This document shows positions 58,201 through 64,000 of a DNA stretch of 64,000 nt, one piece after another. Within the stretch, counting starts at the first letter, position 1, and each line of letters opens with the position of its first letter. The position numbers were made by a program, and so were the translations under genes. Under the pieces are notes generated by a model. It did no database searches and was not told the origin of the DNA. It was given only the letters and a program-made list of their open reading frames with translations. This DNA comes from Nematostella vectensis (Eukaryota > Cnidaria > Anthozoa > Actiniaria > Edwardsiidae), in assembly GCF_932526225.1 (NCBI RefSeq), contig NC_064040.1:13306856-13370855 (forward strand). Direction: 5' to 3'.

Positions 58201-59896
58201 CTTTTCGCTGCTGCAACGGACGGGATTCACGAACACTCGGGTAGATTTTACTATCGGCTCGTTCAGAAAAGATTTCAGCCCATTTGAATCCGCATATTTT
58301 CTCATTAAATACTATTTTCAATCTGCCTTTTTTGCTGTGAACATACGAACTTTGAACGCGGTAAAAAAATAAAATACGTAAAAACGTAAGACCGAGTGGG
58401 GCCTGGGAGTTGCACGATTGACTGGATGGATTGTGACTCCACAGGATACCCGCGCGATGACCACAAAACCATCGCATAGCTATACCATATTTCTATACCT
58501 ATGGAGCTCCGCGCTGGCCGCGCTGGCTCCGCTAAAAAGGCAGTCAATCCATAAAATGTACACAAATAAGGGTGTTTCCAAAGAAGGAAATACTTTTCCA
58601 CTTAATGCTGGTACTCTAACTTCTCTATTTCCTGAACACATTGTTAAAAACAAAAACAGCAAAAGTGATTGGTATGGCCATGTACCTTAGACAAATGCTT
58701 TTTTTTTTCCCAAAACAATTTCAACCCGCAACCCAAAGAGGGGGTTTGAACCTCCCCCTCCCCCCACTACTGCCCAATTTGAACTACATTACTTATTACC
58801 CCTAACCAAATCCAACTTCAAACATGTATGTGTGTGTTTAGTGTGATCTAGAAGACTACCCTGTTGATGAGGAGATGCTGGATCAATTCTGTCAAAATAA
58901 TGGTTTTGCTGGATGGTATGTGACCCTAATAAATGCTTCTCATAAACGTCAGTCTACTCAGATAACACATGAGTACAAAGCACTTGACACTTTTCTGCTC
59001 ATGGAAACTTATCACATTGCAGTAGCTGCCTAAAAATACTGGGGGGTTGGGCACAATGTAGAAACCTGGGATCACAGCCACACCCCTACTTGTCATTTCC
59101 TTGTGATATTTTAACAAACCCAGGGGAGGGGGGTGGAGAGAGTCTTAACACAGAGAAATTGTCTTGACATCTTCTTTTAATGAAATAGGTTTGCGACTTC
59201 TGCCAAAGAAGACTACAACATTGGTAGGGAACTCCTTCATCAAGTGTGGCTGGTAAACCAGGACACCCTTTTTTAGACAACCATCATCATGGGTTGCAAC
59301 ATACCTTCTGACAATGACAGTGTTGTCAGACATAACTAATGTGTTGTCCTACATAACAAATGCATTACACCCCACACTGTATGCTTTGCTCTTTCAGATG
59401 ATACCATTGTGTTTATTAGTTGTTAGTTGATGTATTTGTAATCAAAATTAAGAAGTTCTTTCAGATTATTCCAAGAGTTTCTTAATTCTTAGTTGTCATA
59501 TTTCTAATTGAAATTAAGAAGTTCTTTGCTCTTTCAGATTATTCAATGTGTTTCTTAATTGTTAGTTGTCATATTTGTAATAAATAAATAAAGAAGTACT
59601 TTGTTATTTCAGATGATTCAATGCATTTCTTAGTTGTTAGTTGTTATATTTGAGATCATAATTAATAAGCTATTTCCTTTTCAGATGACGCCATGCGTTT
59701 CCTAGTGCAAGCCATCCTTAGTACGTCAGGGGAGTGCCGAAAGCCATCACTACAGGATAGCCGCTGTACCTCTCCCATCAACGTCCTGGCAGAGAATGGA
59801 AGTGGTTACATGATAGACTACAGCTATGCACATCAAGGTACAGATGAATCATACAGTCAGCAGAACAAACCACAGAAGAAAAGCTGTTGTAGTTAG
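52256..59896 (+). CDS. Rab32/38/29-type small GTPase
   Basis: Exons: 52256-52340, 52415-52419, 52549-52576, 53435-53531, 53614-53670, 53787-53819, 54105-54132, 54283-54357, 58842-58915, 59189-59223, 59685-59896 (242 residues; all phases agree). The protein begins MDLAELQDEMGEVKEHLYKV. P-loop GEYGVGKTS, switch I LTIGVDFALK (the IGVDFALK form is typical of Rab32/38), switch II DVAGHERFGHM, NKCD and TSAKE for guanine binding, and a C-terminal KKSCCS with cysteines for prenylation. Rab32-group proteins direct traffic to lysosome-related organelles and mitochondria. Two oddities: a 5-nt exon encodes part of the P-loop, and the catalytic Gln of the usual AGQERF is His. Which of Rab32, Rab38 or Rab29 it corresponds to cannot be settled by eye. 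Confidence 0.92.
52415..52419 (+). CDS. 5-nt microexon of the Rab gene (P-loop Gly-Lys)
   Basis: GAAAG between acceptor TTGTTTCCAG and donor GTAATC. Exon 1 ends GTG-G at a GTAAGG donor and exon 3 starts ACC-TCA; only with GAAAG between them does the frame read G-V-G-K-T-S. Skipping it would both delete the P-loop lysine and shift the frame. Confidence 0.8.
52899..53184. mobile_element. MITE filled with 29-34-bp tandem repeats, 10-bp flanking duplication, in Rab intron 3
   Basis: CCCTGGTTCCCGAGCC at the left and GGCTCTGGAACCAGGG at the right are the inverted ends. CCAATCTAGT is repeated perfectly at 52889-52898 and 53185-53194. The interior is about eight copies of GAGACGTTCGAGGCTCTCGC with TGGCCACTA, and the terminal GAGCC/GGCTC motif is part of that repeat. 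Confidence 0.75.
55232..55414. mobile_element. 183-bp MITE with 5-bp TAGTT duplication
   Basis: CAGGGGCGGATCTAGC at the left, and the inverse of CAGTAGCGGGTCTATG at the right, with G-rich/C-rich inner ends. TAGTT occurs directly before and directly after (55227-55231, 55415-55419). Confidence 0.72.
55951..56332. mobile_element. MITE with CAGGGGTGCTCGAC ends
   Basis: CAGGGGTGCTCGAC at the left and GTCGAGCACCCCC at the right. The interior repeats a CCCTAAGAGATAGCAC motif about six times at 30-60-bp spacing. Confidence 0.65.
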
Positions 59897-60128
59897 TAAA
59901 TATTGATAGGGATAACAGCAATTAGTGAGGTTTTGTGTCTAAAGGGTGTAACAATTAATTAACTAGAGTGTAACTGTAATTAGAGTGTAACTATAGAGTG
60001 TTACAATCAATGACATACTACAGTACAAGAGTAGTTTTCAAAATACCTTGCGACAAAATGTAATTGTTAAAAAATAATATTCAAGCCAGAACAAAATACA
60101 ACCAAGACAAAGTGTATATTTAGCACTA

Positions 60129-60134
60129 AATAAA
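60129..60134 (+). terminator. Candidate Rab polyadenylation signal
   Basis: AATAAA 233 nt after the Rab stop codon, in AT-rich sequence between the two convergent genes. Motif only. Confidence 0.35.
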
Positions 60135-60784
60135 CTAAACTAAATAGTATTTCATGGGTTTTGTAAAACCACTCTACTGTCAAAAAGACTGAGTGATCTT
60201 ATTTTGTTATTTTTCTACTTTATTTCTACTCCAAGTTACACCCAAATAGCATTTTCAATTCAAAATCACTCAGTTGAAGTAAGGCCTTGTAAATGCATTA
60301 ATATGCCAGATTGTTTTTAAATAATAATGATTTTTTATAACAGAGAGCATATTACACAAAATGGGAAATGTAACCATCAATAAAAAAATATTTTTGCGCA
60401 CATTGTCTGTCACTTAGGATTGTACATATTATATACCGTAGGTTATAAATAATTTGTTGATCTACAGTAGTCAAGTCAGTGTTGTCATCAACAATTCCCT
60501 GCCCGTGAAATGTATAGTTAACTAAAAAAAGGACAATAAGTCAAGTTATGTTGCATACACTCGGCTAAAATTCTGTTGATCTGACTTGCTTGCTTGATAC
60601 ATACTTGGTTTCATAGGCTATGAAACCCACTGAATCAAATCTGCATGAGTCACAGTCAATTTCTATCCATTCTACACCTTAAACACCCCAATTCTATTTT
60701 GAAAAGCTTAAATCATACAAGGAAAGTATTTAAAAAAATTGTCATGTAAGTTTGATCTATGGACTCTATGCCTGCCATGGGTGG

Positions 60785-62220
60785 TTACTGCGGCTGGGCG
60801 GCCATTATGCCTTCATTCTGCATCATTTGCACCTCCTGCAGGCGCACACCAATGCGCTGCATAACCTTCAGGAACTTCTCTGTACAGTGCATTGCACAGT
60901 TATTCTGAAGATAAAGCATAATAAAAAAAAAACTTATTCAAGTAGCAAAGAGTTTTCAAACAGGGGACTTTGATTACTTCTTTTGCTTTTCATTATGGCA
61001 AAATATAATGTATTTACTCACGTATAATACACTTTCTTCATGTGAAATGACCTCCAAAATCGGGGTGCGTATTATACATGAAACTTCTTGTATGAGAGGT
61101 CAAAAATTTGCAGCCCAATAAGTTAGTCAAATTATCTAAACTTCGTGAGGGGTTGTTTTGACATAACAAATCTACATTAATGAAAAAGTCTGGAGAGAAT
61201 GCCATGGAAGACTCAGGCAAGAAAGAAGAATACTTTTTTTTCTATTTCTTCAAGGTGAATGTAACGATTATTGTCAATGTCTTCTCATCTAGGATTTTTG
61301 TCAAATATAGTTACTTTTCCATTATCTTTTGGGAAAATGTCCTAAAAAATCAGGGCGTATATCATACATGAGTGTGAGTATTATACATAAGTAAATACGG
61401 TATGTACAATCACATTAAAGACGCTGATAATAAATGCCATATCAGGGATTAAAAGGTTAGCTTCACTAGGAAACAAATTCCTTGGTGTACACAGGAGGAA
61501 GTACAAGAGAATGGTCTTGTAGACATTCTCACAAGCTTTTTCTGTTATGTATTCAAGATAATAATAATAACATAATGTTTATATAGCAACCATGCTCTTA
61601 GCGCTTTACATTTAAAATCCTAATGTGAATAAGAAAGCCCATATTGGATCTGAGGAACGCAAGCTTCTACAGGGCACACAAGCTCACATAATTCCAACAA
61701 GTTGAATCTAGGGTCATTAAACAGAAAGGTACTCCACATCGCTTGACCAGGGATTCAACCTGTTTGTATTGGTAGAGGTAAAAGGCCCCAAAGCTGTATG
61801 CATATAAATTCACATATCTACATTGTATAACTTACTGTCTACAAAGGCAATTTTTGCCCATTAACTGAGGTTTTGAAGAGATTGTGATCAAACAGATTAC
61901 TCCCTACCTCATTGGCTGCTATTCTTCTGTTGGTAAAATCGTGTATGCAGTCAGTGAAGCACATTTCCGTTAAGCGATTGTAATAGGACAGAAAGTTCTG
62001 AAACTGAAGTACAAACACAGAAAAGACAGTGCGTAAAACTGACTTTGGCAAATCACTGTGTCCTGAAACACGCCATGATAGGTTAAATTGCGGCAATGTA
62101 GAACTTTGCGCCTAAATCATTGCTGTACGTACAAAACAGTAAGCCTCATTGCTTGAATTATCTCATTCTAACCTGTTTTACTTCTTGCTCTCGGACTTGC
62201 TCCGGGGTGAGGTTCTCCAT
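60785..62220 (-). CDS. TIMM9: TIMM9, small Tim chaperone of the mitochondrial intermembrane space
   Basis: Exons 62220-62173, 62003-61908 and 60904-60785 join in phase 0 to an 87-residue protein, close to the 89 of the human one. It begins MENLTPEQVREQEVKQ. The twin CX3C motifs are CFTDC and CAMHC, about 30 residues apart, within YNRLTEMCFTDCIHDFTNR and NNCAMHCTEKFLKVMQRIG; these form the disulfide-clamped helical hairpin. Tim9 forms a hexamer with Tim10 that escorts hydrophobic carrier precursors to TIM22. FLSYYNRLTE and CFTDCIHDFT point to Tim9 rather than Tim10, Tim8 or Tim13. It converges with the Rab gene and diverges from whatever starts at 62621. Confidence 0.95.
61010..61398. mobile_element. 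MITE with GTATTTACTYACGTATAATAC-type ends, in TIMM9 intron 2
   Basis: The left end GTATTTACTCACGTATAATA and right end TATTATACATAAGTAAATAC are inverted repeats; GGGGTGCGTATTATACATGA inside is repeated near the right end in matching form. No ORF. Confidence 0.72.
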
Positions 62221-62620
62221 TTCGAGTTGACAAGAAAGTGAATGGTGCAAGAATCTTTGTTTGACAAGTGTCTAGTAAATTCTTGGTATGATTATCCTTT
62301 CTTGAATAGACTTATAATCCTTGTCATCAGCTAGAATGATGTGAAGCAATGTGGCCGTTAATTGATTTTGCAGTAAACTAGAAGTCGTCAAGATACTGTT
62401 GAACTCGTTCAACACGCTTCGTCCGCCATATTTGCGCATAAGTCAACGATCATAACTGCGCATCTAGCCGCTGACAAAGATTGTATTACCACAATTTCCA
62501 AAGGAACCCCACAAAATCATTAGTCTACTTAGTTAGGAGTTATAGACTGATAAATCAGACTAACGGAGTTACAACCGAGTCCATTTGATAATAAACTCGA
62601 TTCGGGAACAGAGCGTGGAA
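62221..62620. promoter_or_regulatory. Short intergenic region, probable bidirectional promoter
   Basis: 400 bp separate the TIMM9 start codon (- strand) from the next ATG with a following donor (+ strand). No TATA box or CpG block is obvious. The call rests on head-to-head spacing alone. Confidence 0.4.
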
Positions 62621-62688
62621 ATGGAAAACGATGAGCTCCTCTATTCTAAACTAAACAAAATTTACCATAAATGCTTTCTGGTCCTCAG
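62621..62688 (+). CDS. Possible first coding exon of an unidentified gene
   Basis: ATG opens MENDELLYSKLNKIYHKCFL... (22 codons plus 2 nt) and ends at CCTCAG with donor GTACGAT. No in-frame stop precedes the donor. I do not recognise the protein, and no second exon could be fixed in the remaining 1.3 kb. An upstream in-frame start at 62585 is possible. Confidence 0.4.
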
Positions 62689-64000
62689 GTACGATACATA
62701 TCAATCTGCAAAAGTCCTTACAAGGGGGGGGGGGGGGGGGGGGGTGAATAGGTTCGCGGATCGGCAGATTCAGCCCCGAAATGCTCACGGATTACGGATT
62801 TTGATGATTATTTCAGCGGATTGGCGGATTTTGGAAATACGGCGGATCACGAATCTGTTGACAATTTGGGCACCGATTTCGGATTTTGATCGCTTTGACG
62901 ATCGAATTTCGGATTTTAAATGAATTTCAATCGATGCTATTGTTTATCTGTAAAACCATGCGGATCATCTTATTCTGATGTTTAAAGTAGAACAATGCAT
63001 CATGTGTCAAACGTCATCATTTTTTTCATAGTTCATTCGATTTTGACAGAAATAACCCACTCTGAATGCGCAATACTCCGGATTTTGACTGCTTTGACGG
63101 TCGAATTTCGGATTTTAAATGAATTTCAATCGATGCTATTGTTTATCTGTAAAACCATGCGGATCATCTTATTCTGGTGCTTGTGTCAGAGCTCTTCGCG
63201 CTCAGAGGATCACGCTTTGCATCGTCACCGTGGGTATCGTAGTTGTCTCTGTAAGGTTACAAAGACGGGACGCGTACTGTAGAAATGATCCTAGTAAGTA
63301 CGGCCTTGTTTTGGGGAAAGATCAGCAGAGGGATCTCTATACTCAAGTGATCATGATCCATGTGGGTTCGATTTCAGTTCAGCGGAGCTCCCAGGAGGCG
63401 CTACGTTTATTGTGGAACCGAACCATAACGGTGCCTAATCTATAGGCCTTACACACTCAAGCTTTGCTAAATCGGAAAGTAATAATATATAGAATGGATT
63501 ATCCGATAATTACCAATTCTAATTAAAACCATGTTCTCTTGTTCAAATACCATATTATCGACTATAAGGACAAACTGTTTCGCCCATAGGCGGAAATTAA
63601 AAACTTTATCGCGGTACATTCTGCGTCTAACTAATGAGATAAAATAACACAAGGTTGTAATGGTATGTTTATCGCCTATGTGAAAACAGAAGATAGCCTT
63701 GCTAATGTTTCGAGCATTATCTCTTCGTCGGAGCAAAAATAGAAAAGAAAAAGAATTTGTTTTTGCTCCGACGAAGGGCAAGCGCTGGTACGTCACCGAA
63801 ACTACTTTGTTTTCACTGAGGCGTAAATTGTACCATTTCAACCTATGTCTTGGCTGATGTTGTTCTTATTTTTCCTGATTACACCATACCTCTGCAGACC
63901 ACCTAGTCTGTAGTTTTTCTAGTCACACCAGTGCGCCAATCTATGTTTTGTGCTGACTTGCTCTGTTAAGGATTTGTTGTCTTTCTGAGCAATAACACGT
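62689..64000 (+). other. Repeat-rich tail of the window
   Basis: Contains a poly-G run (62726-62744), two direct copies of a block of about 100 bp (62872-62978 and 63073-63178) and an inverted pair of hammerhead-like motifs (63690-63800). No certain exon. Confidence 0.55.

Larger units (their letters stand above)
54358..58841 (+). other. 4.5-kb Rab intron rich in small mobile elements
   Basis: No exon or other gene seen. It contains the MITEs at 55232-55414 and 55951-56332, a purine tract (56730-56800), long AT-rich stretches, and C/G homopolymers. Open frames at 57553-58690 on both strands lack codon structure or recognisable similarity. Confidence 0.6.

Noticed and set aside
57553-58690. 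Cluster of 60-116-codon frames on both strands in the large Rab intron
   Set aside because: They overlap one another, lack splice context and resemble no family; treated as chance frames.

Overview
The window is a stretch of intron-rich animal nuclear DNA. Exons are short (28 to about 250 nt, one of 990 nt), introns use GT-AG sites, and the space between exons is full of minisatellites, microsatellites, palindromic MITEs, a SINE, a truncated LINE and a Penelope-like element. The style of the proteins and the repeat families suggest an invertebrate, most likely an anthozoan cnidarian (sea anemone or coral). That assignment is inference; only 'metazoan' is certain.

Layout. (1) 483-43202, + strand: most of a very large deubiquitinase gene orthologous to vertebrate USP34. 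I could place 66 exons whose phases join into one frame of 2,986 codons plus stop; the 5' end of the gene lies outside the window. The USP catalytic domain is in exons 26-34 and keeps its Cys and His boxes. (2) 44083-51255: a complete DNA transposon flanked by a perfect 5-bp target duplication (TATTG), with CAGGCCCGTA ends, carrying a broken RAG1-like gene on the - strand. A Penelope-like retrotransposon (47262-50480, intact RT plus GIY-YIG ORF, hammerhead ribozyme, 11-bp target duplication) is inserted in the RAG1-like zinc-binding region, and a 317-bp deletion derivative of the transposon's own family is nested in its left end. (3) 52256-59896, +: a Rab32/38/29-type small GTPase of 242 residues in 11 exons, one of them only 5 nt. 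(4) 60785-62220, -: the mitochondrial small Tim chaperone TIMM9 in 3 exons, convergent with the Rab gene. (5) 62621-62688, +: a possible first exon of an unidentified gene sharing a short intergenic promoter with TIMM9.

Two things stand out. The first is the RAG1-like transposon, whose 5-bp target duplication is the size made by Transib and RAG transposases. The second is a recurring pattern in USP34: at least seven introns carry tandem repeats that begin exactly at an exon-intron junction and multiply a piece of exon together with its splice donor (exons 16, 26, 46, 57, 58, 60) or splice acceptor (exon 6), so that many decoy splice sites lie next to the real one.
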